DNA from: Streptomyces sp. NBC_00425 | GTDB taxonomy: Bacteria > Actinomycetota > Actinomycetes > Streptomycetales > Streptomycetaceae | Reading direction: 5' to 3' | Length of the DNA: 64,000 bases | Assembly: GCF_036030735.1 (NCBI RefSeq) | Contig: NZ_CP107928.1 | Location: 2,666,001-2,730,000 of the forward strand | Part shown: positions 1 through 8,459 of the stretch, one piece after another | How positions within the stretch are numbered: position 1 is the first letter of the stretch | Layout of the letters: the number at the start of each line of letters is the position of its first letter | Notes under the pieces: generated by a model | Database searches by the model: none | The model's input: the letters and a program-made list of their open reading frames with translations, nothing else | What the model was told of the DNA's origin: nothing | Made by a program: the position numbers and the translations under genes

Positions 1-2
1 GG

Positions 3-203
3 GTCGAGGGGCGGGCCCGGCGGCTGGCCGAGCGGTTCGCTCTGGTGCTCCAGGGGTCGCTGCTGGTGCGTTTCGCGCCGCCCGCCGTGGCGGACGCGTT
101 CTGCGCCTCGCGGCTGGGCGGGGACGGGGGCGCCGGCTTCGGGACGTTGCCGCACAGCCTGGACCTGGCGGCGCTCGTCGAGCGGGCCGCTCCCGGGGAG
201 TGA
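3..203 (+). CDS. AidB-like acyl-CoA dehydrogenase, C-terminal fragment (gene begins outside the window)
   Basis: The last 66 codons of a gene that enters from the left edge and stops with TGA at 201-203. The residues RRLAERFALVLQGSLLVRF followed by PPAVADAFCASRLGGD match the C-terminal helix and tail of the AidB/DNA-alkylation-response branch of acyl-CoA dehydrogenases as I recall it. These are FAD-dependent flavoproteins of about 540 residues, so roughly 470 residues lie outside the window. A strong hairpin terminator follows 52 bases after the stop. The assignment rests on the tail only; another acyl-CoA dehydrogenase subfamily is possible. Confidence 0.6.
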   Translation, partial: VEGRARRLAERFALVLQGSLLVRFAPPAVADAFCASRLGGDGGAGFGTLPHSLDLAALVERAAPGE

Positions 204-255
204 CGTCCCGGTCTGCCCCGGCCTCGCGCCTTTGAGGAAACCGTGGAAACAGGAA

Positions 256-293
256 GCGGGGGTGGTGCTGCGCCGACACGGCACCACCCCCGC
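256..293 (+). terminator. Hairpin terminator after the AidB-like gene
   Basis: Perfect 13-bp inverted repeat: GCGGGGGTGGTGC at 256-268 pairs with GCACCACCCCCGC at 281-293, with a 12-base loop. It has no T-run, as is usual in Streptomyces. It lies 53 bases after the upstream stop and well before the next start (533). The rest of the 204-532 gap has a TTGACA box at 485-490, but no convincing -10 at the right spacing. Confidence 0.7.
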
Positions 294-532
294 CGCAATG
301 GCCCTGCGAGGCCAGAATCGCCGCTCGGGACGACGTGGCTCAAGTTTCAAACAGCCTGTGGACGTTCACCAGGGTTGCAGGGGGTTGCAACTTCTCGGTG
401 GTTGTGACCGGAGTGTGCCCCTCCGTCACGGGCGGACGGCAAGATGGGGGTCCCAGTAAGACCGGAAACAGTCGGCGCAGGCGCTTGACATCTGTTTCTC
501 AGCCTGTGTCCAGCCCGGGAGGCCCAGTGGCG

Positions 533-1819
533 ATGCCACCGATGAACGTGCCGCAGCTCGCGGCCGTCGACGCCGCGCGGGCGGCGCGGGTGCTCAACCA
601 GGTCCGTGACGCCCGGCTGGCCGGCCGGCGGGTGCGCGTCGCGCCGCGTCCGGTGATCGAGCAGTCCTGGGAACGCCTGCTGCGCAGTGGCGTCGATCCG
701 GAGCGTGATGTCCGGGCGGGGCTGCTCAGCGCCGACGAGGTGCGGCGGCGGCGCGAGGAGTCGCCGCTGCGCGAGGTGCTGCCGGTGTTGAGGGAGGGGT
801 TGCTGTCGGTCGCGGACGTCGCTCACCACATCATGGTGGTGGCCGACGGGGAGGGCCGGGTGCTGTGGCGCGAGGGCTGTGGCCCGGTGCTGCGCAAGGC
901 CGACGGGCTCGGCTTCGAGCTGGGCGCGGACTGGGGCGAGGCGGTGGTGGGCACCAACGGCGTGGGCACGCCGGCGGTGGTGCGCCGGCCCGTCCAGGTG
1001 TTCGCCGCCGAGCATTTCGTCCGCTCGCACGCCGCCTGGACCTGCGCGGGCGCGCCGATCACGGACCCGCGCAACGGCCGGCTGCTGGGTGTCGTCGACG
1101 TCAGCGGGCCGCTGGAGACGATGCACCCGGCCACCCTGGCGTGGGTCGACTCGGTGGCGAAGCTCGCCGAGTCCAGGCTGCGCGAGAGGCACCTCGGTTC
1201 GCTGGAGCGGTTGCGCGCGGTGGCGGCGCCGGCGCTGGCCCGGATCGGCGGCCGGGCCGCGGCCGTGGACGGCGAGGGCTGGACGGCCGCGGTGACCGGA
1301 ATGCCGTACACGAGCCGGATCGCGCTCGCCAAGTCGCCGTCCCCGGGGCGTCGGTGGCTGCCGACGCTCGGTCTGTGCACCCTCGAGCCGCTGGCCGGGG
1401 GTTGGCTGGTGCGGTCGGTGGACGAGGCGGCCGGACGGCCGTCGAGCGGTGCGAGCCGGATCGTGCTGGACCTGACCAGAGCTCGGCGCTGGTCGGTGAC
1501 GGTGTCGGGGGACGCGGGCTCGTGGTCGCACGAACTCAGTCCCCGGCATGCGGAATTGCTGTATCTGCTGGCGGCGCAGCGCGGTGGGCGCAGTGCTGCG
1601 GAGCTCGCGCTGGACATGTTCGGCGACTCGGACCGCACGGTGACGGTGCGGGCGGAGATGTCCCGCGTGCGGCGTTACCTGGGGGCGTTTCTGGAACACC
1701 GGCCGTATCGTTTCTGCGAGGACGCCGAGGTCGACGTGCTTCTGCCTGCGGAACCCGGGGGGCTGTTGCCCCATTCGACCGCGCCGGCGGTGGTCAGAAA
1801 CAGAACGCCGTCACCGTGA
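533..1819 (+). CDS. GAF-domain transcriptional regulator with C-terminal winged-helix-like region
   Basis: 428 residues. The N-terminal part has a GAF sensor domain of the kind found in AcoR/DhaR-type activators; the GTNGVGT segment and the CAGAPITDPRNGRLLGVVD segment are its typical strands. There is no AAA+ domain. The C-terminal 100 residues (ELSPRHAELLYLLAA, then TVTVRAEMSRVRRYLG) look like a winged-helix DNA-binding or response-effector fold. The ATG at 533 is chosen because a GGGAGG box lies at 517-522 with 10-base spacing; GTG at 527 and ATG at 542 are in frame and also possible. Such proteins are common in Streptomyces, often near alcohol or aldehyde metabolism genes. Ligand and targets are unknown. 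Confidence 0.7.
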   Translation: MPPMNVPQLAAVDAARAARVLNQVRDARLAGRRVRVAPRPVIEQSWERLLRSGVDPERDVRAGLLSADEVRRRREESPLREVLPVLREGLLSVADVAHHIMVVADGEGRVLWREGCGPVLRKADGLGFELGADWGEAVVGTNGVGTPAVVRRPVQVFAAEHFVRSHAAWTCAGAPITDPRNGRLLGVVDVSGPLETMHPATLAWVDSVAKLAESRLRERHLGSLERLRAVAAPALARIGGRAAAVDGEGWTAAVTGMPYTSRIALAKSPSPGRRWLPTLGLCTLEPLAGGWLVRSVDEAAGRPSSGASRIVLDLTRARRWSVTVSGDAGSWSHELSPRHAELLYLLAAQRGGRSAAELALDMFGDSDRTVTVRAEMSRVRRYLGAFLEHRPYRFCEDAEVDVLLPAEPGGLLPHSTAPAVVRNRTPSP

Positions 1820-1984
1820 AAACGATGACTCATCCGCTTTTTTCGATAGCGCCTTCCGCATATTTGCGCGGACTTCGTCCTCCGGGGCGGCTGACTGCCG
1901 TAGCATCCCTCTACGGGTCACCCCACCTGCTCCTCTGTCAACGTATGGATCATCAGGCGCAGTTGGCCCGCCTCGGGAGGGCGA

Positions 1985-3322
1985 ATGAGACAGCGCGGCC
2001 GACACCGCCGGCGCAGGCGCGGCAGGGCACTGCGGGCGTTTCTGTCCGGAACCGCTCTCGCCCTCACCGCTGCCGCCACCGTGATCAGTGCTTCCCAGGC
2101 GACGGTCACCCACGACGGCCCGGGGGACCTGAAACCGCTCTCCGCGGCGTCCGAGGTCGCTGAGCTGCGGCTGACGGAGAACATGGTGCCGCAGGCCTCC
2201 CTGGACCGGCTCGCGGCCGGGATGGGCCGCCCGGTCGGCGTCAGCGCGGTGCTGGACGGCGCCGACCGCACCCTGCGGGACGCCGTCGACTGCTCGCCCG
2301 CAGAGCGCCGGGCCCTGCCGGTCGCTCCCACGGCCACGCGCGCGTACTGCTGGAACACCGACGACACGGCCGGCTGGCGGCCGGGCGCGGTCACCACGTC
2401 GGGGGACGCGGACGACGACGGCGTGTGGGGCTCGAACCGGGTGATCCTCTCCGGCTGGTCGCGCAGCGGCGGCGCGGCGGCGGACCGGGGCCTGGCCCGG
2501 GTCGGCTTCGTGAACGCCGCCGATCTCGGCCACCTCTCCTACACCTGGGCCCTGCTCGCCGTCCCCGTGGACGGCGGCCGGGACTATCGCGGGCTGGTCT
2601 CGCACGTCTCCGGCATGGTCTGGTACCAGGACAAGCTGCTGGTCACCGCCGACGACGGGGACCGGTCCGCGCTGTATGTGTACGACATGAACCGCGTGCA
2701 GCGCGCCACGGTCGCCGCCGACGCGGTGGGCCGGGTGCCGGGCGGCTGGTCGGCGCACGGGTACGGGTTCGTGCTGCCGGCCGTCGGCTCCTACGAGCTG
2801 AGCGGCGGCCCCGGCGCACCGCGTCCCTCGACCGTGTCCCTCGACCGCAGCACCGCGCCGGACAGTCTGGTCGCCGGGGAGTGGACGCTCGACGACGGCG
2901 ACCGCGGCGCCCGTCTGTGGCGCTACCCGTTCAGCACCGCGGCCGGCCACGCGGGTCTGCTCTCCGCCGGTCCGAACGGGCGGGTGACGGCGTCCGAGGC
3001 CTACTCGACGAAGGTCACGGGGGTGCGCGGCGTGCTCTCCTACGACGCGCAGTGGTACGTGACCCGCGCCGCCGGCCCGCACGACGACGACCACGGGACG
3101 CTGTGGCGGCAGAGCCCCGGCGGGACGGACGACGCACGCAGCACGGCCGGCGGGGACGGCGGCTCGGGCGCAGCGGTGTGCGGCGCGGCGGACCGGCACA
3201 GCTGTTGGAGCACGCAGACGGAGTCCCTGTCCTACTGGGCGGCGACCGGCGAGGTCTGGACGCAGTCGGGCCGGTCCCTCTTCGCGCTGCCGCTCGCCTC
3301 GATCGACAGAATGTCGCAGTGA
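1985..3322 (+). CDS. Secreted protein of unknown function
   Basis: 445 residues. The N-terminus is strongly basic (about 10 Arg/His in the first 17 residues) and is followed by a hydrophobic stretch (ALRAFLSGTALALTAAATVIS), so it is a signal peptide or anchor. The mature part is polar, rich in Gly, Asp and Trp, and has recurring short segments such as WRYPFS and LWRQSPGG with no catalytic motif I recognise. The start has an ideal GGGAGG box at 1975-1980, four bases upstream. The GNAT gene follows after 16 bases, so the two may share a transcript. I recognise it only as a conserved Streptomyces-type exported protein; a beta-propeller-like fold is a guess from the repeated aromatic segments. 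Confidence 0.75.
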   Translation: MRQRGRHRRRRRGRALRAFLSGTALALTAAATVISASQATVTHDGPGDLKPLSAASEVAELRLTENMVPQASLDRLAAGMGRPVGVSAVLDGADRTLRDAVDCSPAERRALPVAPTATRAYCWNTDDTAGWRPGAVTTSGDADDDGVWGSNRVILSGWSRSGGAAADRGLARVGFVNAADLGHLSYTWALLAVPVDGGRDYRGLVSHVSGMVWYQDKLLVTADDGDRSALYVYDMNRVQRATVAADAVGRVPGGWSAHGYGFVLPAVGSYELSGGPGAPRPSTVSLDRSTAPDSLVAGEWTLDDGDRGARLWRYPFSTAAGHAGLLSAGPNGRVTASEAYSTKVTGVRGVLSYDAQWYVTRAAGPHDDDHGTLWRQSPGGTDDARSTAGGDGGSGAAVCGAADRHSCWSTQTESLSYWAATGEVWTQSGRSLFALPLASIDRMSQ

Positions 3323-3338
3323 TGATTCCCTGACGGGC

Positions 3339-3911
3339 ATGACGAACATCCCCGTGACCACCTGGTCTCTGGAGCAGACCGATCCCGGCGACCTCCTCCC
3401 GGCCGCCGCGCCCGAGGGCGACGTCCGGATCGTCCGCTCCGAGGTCCCCTCCCCCGAGTTCAGCCGTTTCCTGTACGCGTCCGTCGGCGGGGACATTCGC
3501 TGGATCGACCGGCTGCGCTGGACACACGCGCAGTGGCGGGAGCACCTGGAGCGTCCCGGGGTCGAGACGTGGGTCGCCTACGAGCGGGGCACGCCGGCCG
3601 GGTACGCAGAGCTGGAGCCGCAGGACGACGGGGTCGTCGAAATCGTGTACTTCGGTTTGCTGCCGGCCTTCCGTGGTCGGCGGATCGGCGGGCACCTGCT
3701 GTCGTACGGCGCCGCCCGGGCGTGGGATCTGACCGACCGCTGGCCGGGGCTGCCGCAGACCAAGCGGGTGTGGTTGCACACCTGCAGCCTGGACGGCGAG
3801 CACGCGATGGAGAACTATCAGCGGCGCGGTTTCACGCTTTTCGACACGAAGGTCGAGGAACAGGCAGAGGTGTCGGCGCCGGGCCCCTGGCCGGGCGCGT
3901 TCCCCGTCTGA
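3339..3911 (+). CDS. GNAT-family N-acetyltransferase
   Basis: 190 residues. The GNAT acetyl-CoA-binding motif A is visible as LLPAFRGRRIGGHLL at about residues 107-121, preceded by a motif with VEIVYFGL. The tail (MENYQRRGF) is the usual motif B end. The protein transfers an acetyl group from acetyl-CoA to an amine; the substrate cannot be read from sequence. It starts 16 bases after the secreted protein gene, with no clear ribosome binding site of its own, and ends before a strong terminator at 3975-4009. Confidence 0.85.
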   Translation: MTNIPVTTWSLEQTDPGDLLPAAAPEGDVRIVRSEVPSPEFSRFLYASVGGDIRWIDRLRWTHAQWREHLERPGVETWVAYERGTPAGYAELEPQDDGVVEIVYFGLLPAFRGRRIGGHLLSYGAARAWDLTDRWPGLPQTKRVWLHTCSLDGEHAMENYQRRGFTLFDTKVEEQAEVSAPGPWPGAFPV

Positions 3912-3974
3912 ACCGCTTTCCCCTACCCGTGGTGACCTGCGCGGACAAGAGACCTCGCACGTCGTGTGACAGAT

Positions 3975-4009
3975 GACACCCTTGTCTCGCATTCCGGGAC
4001 AAGGGTGTC
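3975..4009 (+). terminator. Hairpin between the GNAT gene and the sulfur operon
   Basis: Perfect 12-bp inverted repeat: GACACCCTTGTC at 3975-3986 and GACAAGGGTGTC at 3998-4009, with an 11-base interior that can add a U-G and a C-G pair. It lies 64 bases after the GNAT stop and 54 bases before the leader peptide start. The simplest reading is a terminator for the upstream gene. Because it is a clean palindrome just upstream of the sulfur operon leader, an operator role is also possible. Confidence 0.6.
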
Positions 4010-4062
4010 CGCATCGCGGACGAAGCTGGACTGTGTCCAGATCGCCGTGACACGCTTTCGTC

Positions 4063-4146
4063 ATGTCCGGAACTGGAATTGCCTTGGTGAGTCGGCGGCA
4101 CGTCGACCTCGGCCGCATGTCCAGCGCCATCTGTTCGGCGCGCTGA
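4063..4146 (+). CDS. Leader peptide of the sulfur assimilation operon
   Basis: A 27-codon reading frame, ATG to TGA. It begins MSGTGIALVSRRHVDLGRM and continues with SSAICSAR. It matches the short leader peptides annotated before sulfite reductase genes in many Streptomyces genomes as I remember them (the core ALVSRRHVDLGRMSSA is the recognisable part). There is a single Cys codon (TGT) four codons before the stop. I see no Shine-Dalgarno box, so it may be translated leaderlessly. The sulfite reductase start is 172 bases downstream and hairpins lie between. In mycobacteria, Cys-containing short ORFs attenuate cysteine biosynthesis operons; the same logic is inferred here, not shown. Confidence 0.7.
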   Translation: MSGTGIALVSRRHVDLGRMSSAICSAR

Positions 4147-4205
4147 CGAGCCGCAGCTCCGCCCGACATCTGAGTACAGCCTCCCGCCTGCGCAACGAGG
4201 CGCAC

Positions 4206-4239
4206 GGCTCCTGTGCGCCCGTACGCGCAGGTCGGAGCC
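4206..4239 (+). promoter_or_regulatory. Hairpin between leader peptide and sulfite reductase, candidate attenuator
   Basis: Outer arms GGCTCC (4206-4211) and GGAGCC (4234-4239), inner arms TGCGC (4214-4218) and GCGCA (4225-4229). A second, weaker pairing, CCTTC (4286-4290) with GAAGG (4303-4307), would cover the Shine-Dalgarno box of the sulfite reductase gene. Position after a Cys-containing leader peptide suggests attenuation or translation control. This is inferred from layout and base pairing only. Confidence 0.4.
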
Positions 4240-4318
4240 TCTCGCCCGTCACCCGACCACCGCCGGACGGCGCTGCGCGCCGACACCTTCCGCTGCTGTC
4301 CCGAAGGACGTATCAACC

Positions 4319-6016
4319 ATGGCCGCCACCCCGCAGAAGCCTGCAGCCGCGACTCCCCGCCGCAAGGTGAGCCGTCACCGCGGCGAGGGCCAGTGGGCCG
4401 CGGGGCACCACACCCCGCTCAACGGCAACGAGCAGTTCAAGAAGGACGACGACGGTCTCAATGTGCGGACACGCATTGAGACGATCTACTCCAAGCGGGG
4501 CTTCGACTCGATCGACCCCAATGATCTTCGCGGCCGGATGCGCTGGTGGGGTCTGTACACCCAGCGCAAGCCCGGGATCGACGGCGGCAAGACCGCGATC
4601 CTGGAGCCGGAGGAGCTGGACGACAAGTACTTCATGCTGCGCGTGCGCATCGACGGCGGTGCGCTGACCACGCAGCAGCTGAGGGTCGTCGGCGAGATCT
4701 CGCAGGAGTTCGCGCGAGGCACCGCCGACATCACCGACCGGCAGAACGTGCAGTACCACTGGATCCGCATCGAGGACGTGCCCGAGATCTGGAACCGTCT
4801 GGAGGCGGTGGGCCTGTCCACGGTCACCGCGTGCGGCGACACCCCCCGTGTGATGATCGGCTCCCCCGTCGCCGGCATCTCCGAGGACGAGATCATCGAC
4901 GGCACCCCGGCGCTGGAGGAGATCAAGCGCCGCGTCCTCGGCAACAAGGCGTACTCGAACCTGCCGCGGAAATTCAAGACGGCGATCTCGGGCTCCCCCG
5001 TGCTGGACGTGGTCCACGAGATCAACGACGTCGCGTTCGTCGGCGTCCGCCACCCCGAGCACGGGCCGGGCTTCGACCTGTGGGTCGGCGGCGGGCTGTC
5101 CACCAACCCCAAGCTGGGCGTGCGGCTGGGCGCCTGGGTGCCGCTGGACGAGGTCCCGGACGTCTACGAGGGCGTGCTGTCGATCTTCCGTGACTACGGT
5201 TACCGGCGGCTGCGCACCCGCGCCCGGCTGAAGTTCCTGGTCGCGGACTGGGGACCGGAGAAGTTCCGTCAGGTGCTGGAGGACGAGTACCTGCAGCGCA
5301 AGCTGGTCGACGGCCCGGCCCCGGACCAGCCGGTGGGCCGGTGGCGCGACCACGTCGGCGTGCACCGGCAGAAGGACGGCCGTTTCTACGTCGGTTTCGC
5401 ACCACGTGTCGGCCGGGTGGACGGCACCACCCTGACGAAGATCGCGGAGCTCGCGGAGGCGCACGGCTCGGGCCGCGTCCGGACCACCGTCGAGCAGAAG
5501 ATGATCGTCCTCGATGTCGAGGAGGCGCAGGTCGCCTCGCTCGTCGAGGGCCTGGAGGCGCTGGACCTGACCGCCCGACCCTCGACCTTCCGGCGCGGCA
5601 CCATGGCGTGCACCGGCATCGAGTTCTGCAAGCTGGCCATCGTCGAGACCAAGCAGCGCGGCTCCCAGCTGATCGACGAGCTGGAGCGCCGCCTGCCGGA
5701 CTTCGACGAGCCCCTCACCATCAATCTCAACGGCTGCCCGAACGCCTGCGCCCGCATCCAGGTCGCGGACATCGGTCTCAAGGGCCAGCTCGTCCTCGAC
5801 GAACGGGGCGAGCAGGTCGAGGGCTACCAGGTGCACCTGGGCGGCGCGCTCGGACTCGAAGCCGGTTTCGGCCGCAAGGTCCGCGGTCTGAAGGTCACCT
5901 CGGACGAGCTGCCGGACTACGTGGAACGCGTTCTCAAGCGGTTCCAGGAAGAGCGCGAGGACGGCGAGCGGTTCGCCGCCTGGGCCTCGCGCGCCAGCGA
6001 GGAGGCCCTTTCATGA
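4319..6016 (+). CDS. sir: Ferredoxin-dependent sulfite reductase (nitrite/sulfite reductase family)
   Basis: 565 residues, full length for the NirA/SirA family. It reduces sulfite to sulfide with six electrons, using siroheme and a 4Fe-4S cluster. The cluster and siroheme cysteines are visible as CTGIEFC (about 431-437) and CPNAC (about 471-475). Two ferredoxin-like half domains precede the cluster region. It is first in a tightly packed sulfur assimilation operon: its stop overlaps the next start (ATGA). The ATG at 4319 has a GAAGGA box at 4303-4308. Nitrite reduction is the main alternative, but the APS reductase and sulfurylase neighbours make sulfite the likely substrate. A CbiX chelatase at the operon end would supply siroheme. 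Confidence 0.92.
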   Translation: MAATPQKPAAATPRRKVSRHRGEGQWAAGHHTPLNGNEQFKKDDDGLNVRTRIETIYSKRGFDSIDPNDLRGRMRWWGLYTQRKPGIDGGKTAILEPEELDDKYFMLRVRIDGGALTTQQLRVVGEISQEFARGTADITDRQNVQYHWIRIEDVPEIWNRLEAVGLSTVTACGDTPRVMIGSPVAGISEDEIIDGTPALEEIKRRVLGNKAYSNLPRKFKTAISGSPVLDVVHEINDVAFVGVRHPEHGPGFDLWVGGGLSTNPKLGVRLGAWVPLDEVPDVYEGVLSIFRDYGYRRLRTRARLKFLVADWGPEKFRQVLEDEYLQRKLVDGPAPDQPVGRWRDHVGVHRQKDGRFYVGFAPRVGRVDGTTLTKIAELAEAHGSGRVRTTVEQKMIVLDVEEAQVASLVEGLEALDLTARPSTFRRGTMACTGIEFCKLAIVETKQRGSQLIDELERRLPDFDEPLTINLNGCPNACARIQVADIGLKGQLVLDERGEQVEGYQVHLGGALGLEAGFGRKVRGLKVTSDELPDYVERVLKRFQEEREDGERFAAWASRASEEALS

Positions 6017-6201
6017 GCGAGCGGGCCGCCCCTTTCTACTGCCCCTACTGCGGCGACGAGGACCTGCGTCCGAGCGAGGCCCTGGAGGGCGGTCACGGCG
6101 CCTGGGAATGCGCGGCGTGCAATCGCGCATTCCAGCTGAAGTTCCTCGGGCTGCTGTCCCGGGGGGTTCAGCGCACCGAAACGGGAGGGGACCGGATATG
6201 A
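6013..6201 (+). CDS. Small zinc-ribbon-like protein in the sulfur operon
   Basis: 62 residues. It contains CPYC near residue 10 and CAAC near residue 34, a four-cysteine arrangement typical of a zinc ribbon or rubredoxin-like metal site. The start overlaps the sulfite reductase stop (ATGA at 6013-6016) and its stop overlaps the cysH start (ATGA at 6198-6201), so translation is coupled at both ends. A small hypothetical gene sits at this place in other Streptomyces sulfur operons as I recall. A role in electron transfer, cluster delivery or sulfide handling is inferred from position only. Confidence 0.8.
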   Translation: MSERAAPFYCPYCGDEDLRPSEALEGGHGAWECAACNRAFQLKFLGLLSRGVQRTETGGDRI

Positions 6202-6908
6202 CGACGCTTCAGGAAGGCCGTACCACCGACGAGTTGAAGGCGCTGGCCGAGCAGGCGGGCCGCGACCTCGAGGACGCCTCGGCGCTCGAGATCCTGCAGT
6301 GGGCGGTGGACACCTTCGGCCGGCAGTTCTGTGTGACCTCCTCCATGGAGGACGCCGTGGTCGCCCACCTCGCGTCCCGCGTCCTCAAGGGCGTGGACGT
6401 GGTGTTCCTCGACACCGGTTACCACTTCCCCGAGACCATCGGCACCCGGGACGCGGTCGAGGCCGTGATGGACGTCAACGTCATCACGCTCACCCCGCGT
6501 CAGACGGTCACCGAGCAGGACGCCGAGTTCGGGCCGAAGCTGCACGACCGCGATCCGGACCTGTGCTGCAAGCTGCGCAAGGTGCAGCCGTTGGAGGAGG
6601 GGCTCCGCGGGTACCGCGCCTGGGCCACCGGCCTGCGGCGCGACGAGTCGCCGACCCGGGCGAACACCGCGGTCGTCGGCTGGGACGAGAAGCGGCAGAA
6701 GGTCAAGATCTCGCCGATCGCCCGCTGGACGCAGGCCGACGTCGACGCCTACATCACGGAGCACGGCGTACTCTCCAACCCCCTTCTGATGGACGGCTAC
6801 GCGTCCGTCGGCTGCGCCCCGTGCACCCGCCGGGTCCTCGAGGGCGAGGACGCGCGCGCCGGGCGCTGGGCCGGACGCGGGAAGACCGAGTGCGGACTGC
6901 ACGGCTGA
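6198..6908 (+). CDS. cysH: APS reductase (assimilatory, thioredoxin-dependent)
   Basis: 236 residues. It reduces adenosine 5'-phosphosulfate to sulfite. The PP-loop fold is followed by the cluster cysteines C123-C124 (DLCCKLRK) and C206-C209 (GCAPCT), which bind a 4Fe-4S cluster and mark the enzyme as an APS rather than PAPS reductase. The catalytic cysteine is C232 in the terminal ECGLH motif. The start overlaps the zinc-ribbon gene stop and has a strong GGGAGGGG box at 6183-6190. The gene just downstream is an APS kinase, so the operon codes for both the APS and PAPS branches. Confidence 0.93.
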   Translation: MTTLQEGRTTDELKALAEQAGRDLEDASALEILQWAVDTFGRQFCVTSSMEDAVVAHLASRVLKGVDVVFLDTGYHFPETIGTRDAVEAVMDVNVITLTPRQTVTEQDAEFGPKLHDRDPDLCCKLRKVQPLEEGLRGYRAWATGLRRDESPTRANTAVVGWDEKRQKVKISPIARWTQADVDAYITEHGVLSNPLLMDGYASVGCAPCTRRVLEGEDARAGRWAGRGKTECGLHG

Positions 6909-6985
6909 CCGCCATGACCGCGACCTCCACGAACAGCGCCGCCCACGGCAACGCCCCCCATCCCCCTACCAACCGGGAGAACCAC

Positions 6986-7522
6986 GTGACGACCGGAGCC
7001 ACCGTCTGGCTCACGGGTCTGCCGAGTGCCGGCAAGACCACCATCGCGTACGAGCTGGCCGGCCGGCTGCGCGAGGAGGGCCACCTCGTAGAGGTGCTCG
7101 ACGGCGACGAGATCCGCGAGTTCATCTCCGCGGGCCTCGGTTTCAGCCGTGAGGACCGGCACACCAATGTGCAGCGCATCGGTTTCCTGGCCGAACTGCT
7201 GGCCCGTAACGGAGTCAAGGTGCTCGTCCCGGTGATCGCGCCGTACGCGGACAGCCGTGAGGCCGTGCGCAAGCGGCACCAGGAGAGCGCAACCGGTTAC
7301 CTGGAGGTGCACGTGGCGACTCCGGTCGACGTGTGCTCGGTCCGCGACGTGAAGGGCCTGTACGCCAAGCAGGCCGCGGGCGAGCTGACCGGGCTCACCG
7401 GGGTCGACGACCCCTACGAGGCGCCCGAGTCGCCCGATCTGCGGATCGAGTCCCAGGACCAGACCGTGCAGGAGTCCGCGGCGTCGGTGTACGCCCTGCT
7501 CAGCGAGAGGGGACTGGCATGA
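6986..7522 (+). CDS. cysC: Adenylylsulfate (APS) kinase
   Basis: 178 residues from the GTG at 6986. It phosphorylates APS to PAPS. The P-loop GLPSAGKTT lies at residues 11-19, and the family segments DGDEIR and GFSREDR follow. GTG at 6986 is preferred because GGGAGA lies at 6975-6980 and because the family usually starts a few residues before the first strand. An upstream in-frame ATG at 6914 would add 24 low-complexity residues. The stop overlaps the cysD start. PAPS would serve sulfation or an alternative reduction route; the main flux probably goes through APS reductase. Confidence 0.9.
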   Translation: MTTGATVWLTGLPSAGKTTIAYELAGRLREEGHLVEVLDGDEIREFISAGLGFSREDRHTNVQRIGFLAELLARNGVKVLVPVIAPYADSREAVRKRHQESATGYLEVHVATPVDVCSVRDVKGLYAKQAAGELTGLTGVDDPYEAPESPDLRIESQDQTVQESAASVYALLSERGLA

Positions 7523-8457
7523 CGACGACCGTCGCCGAGACCGAGGAGGGCACGGTCAGCCCGTACACCCTCAGCCATCTGGACTCGCTGGAGTCCGAGG
7601 CGGTGCACATCTTCCGTGAGGTGGCGGGTGAGTTCGAGCGGCCGGTGATCCTGTTCTCCGGCGGCAAGGACTCCATCGTCATGCTGCACCTGGCGCTGAA
7701 GGCGTTCGCCCCGGCCGCCGTCCCCTTCTCGCTGCTGCACGTGGACACCGGGCACAACTTCCCCGAGGTCCTGGAGTACCGCGACCGGGTGGTAGCCGAG
7801 CACGGGCTGCGCCTCCATGTGGCCTCCGTGCAGGAGTACATCGACCGCGGAGCGCTCCGGGAGCGTCCGGACGGGACCCGTAACCCGCTCCAGACGCTGC
7901 CGCTCACGGAGAAGATCCAGGCCGAGAGGTTCGACGCGGTCTTCGGCGGGGGCCGGCGCGACGAGGAGAAGGCGCGCGCCAAGGAGCGCGTGTTCTCCCT
8001 GCGCGACGAGTTCTCGCAGTGGGACCCGCGCCGCCAGCGGCCCGAGCTGTGGAACCTGTATAACGGCCGCCACGCCCCCGGCGAGCACGTCCGGGTCTTC
8101 CCGCTCTCCAACTGGACCGAGCTGGACGTCTGGCAGTACATCGCCCGCGAGGGCATCGAACTGCCGGAGATCTACTTCGCGCACGAGCGGGAGGTGTTCC
8201 GGCGGGCCGGCATGTGGCTGACCGCCGGCGAGTGGGGCGGCCCCAAGGACGGGGAAACCGTCGAAAAGCGTCTCGTGCGTTACCGCACCGTCGGTGACAT
8301 GTCCTGCACCGGTGCCGTCGACTCCGACGCCGTGACGCTGGACGACGTCATCGCCGAGATCGCCGCCTCCCGGCTGACCGAGCGCGGCGCGACCCGCGCC
8401 GACGACAAGATGTCCGAGGCCGCGATGGAAGACCGCAAGCGCGAGGGGTACTTCTAA
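7519..8457 (+). CDS. cysD: Sulfate adenylyltransferase subunit 2 (small, PP-loop subunit)
   Basis: 312 residues. With CysN it makes APS from sulfate and ATP. The PP-loop motif SGGKDS is at residues 47-52, followed by the family segments HVDTGHNFPE and GGGRRDEEKARAKER. The C-terminus (KREGYF) is the usual end of CysD. The ATG at 7519 overlaps the cysC stop (ATGA). cysN begins two bases after its stop. Full length for the family, no oddities seen. Confidence 0.95.
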   Translation: MTTTVAETEEGTVSPYTLSHLDSLESEAVHIFREVAGEFERPVILFSGGKDSIVMLHLALKAFAPAAVPFSLLHVDTGHNFPEVLEYRDRVVAEHGLRLHVASVQEYIDRGALRERPDGTRNPLQTLPLTEKIQAERFDAVFGGGRRDEEKARAKERVFSLRDEFSQWDPRRQRPELWNLYNGRHAPGEHVRVFPLSNWTELDVWQYIAREGIELPEIYFAHEREVFRRAGMWLTAGEWGGPKDGETVEKRLVRYRTVGDMSCTGAVDSDAVTLDDVIAEIAASRLTERGATRADDKMSEAAMEDRKREGYF

Positions 8458-8459
8458 GC

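Noticed and set aside
335..532. An N-terminal extension of the GAF regulator by 66 codons
   Set aside because: It has no ribosome binding site, and the translation is unlike the GAF family; GGGAGG at 517-522 supports the start at 533.
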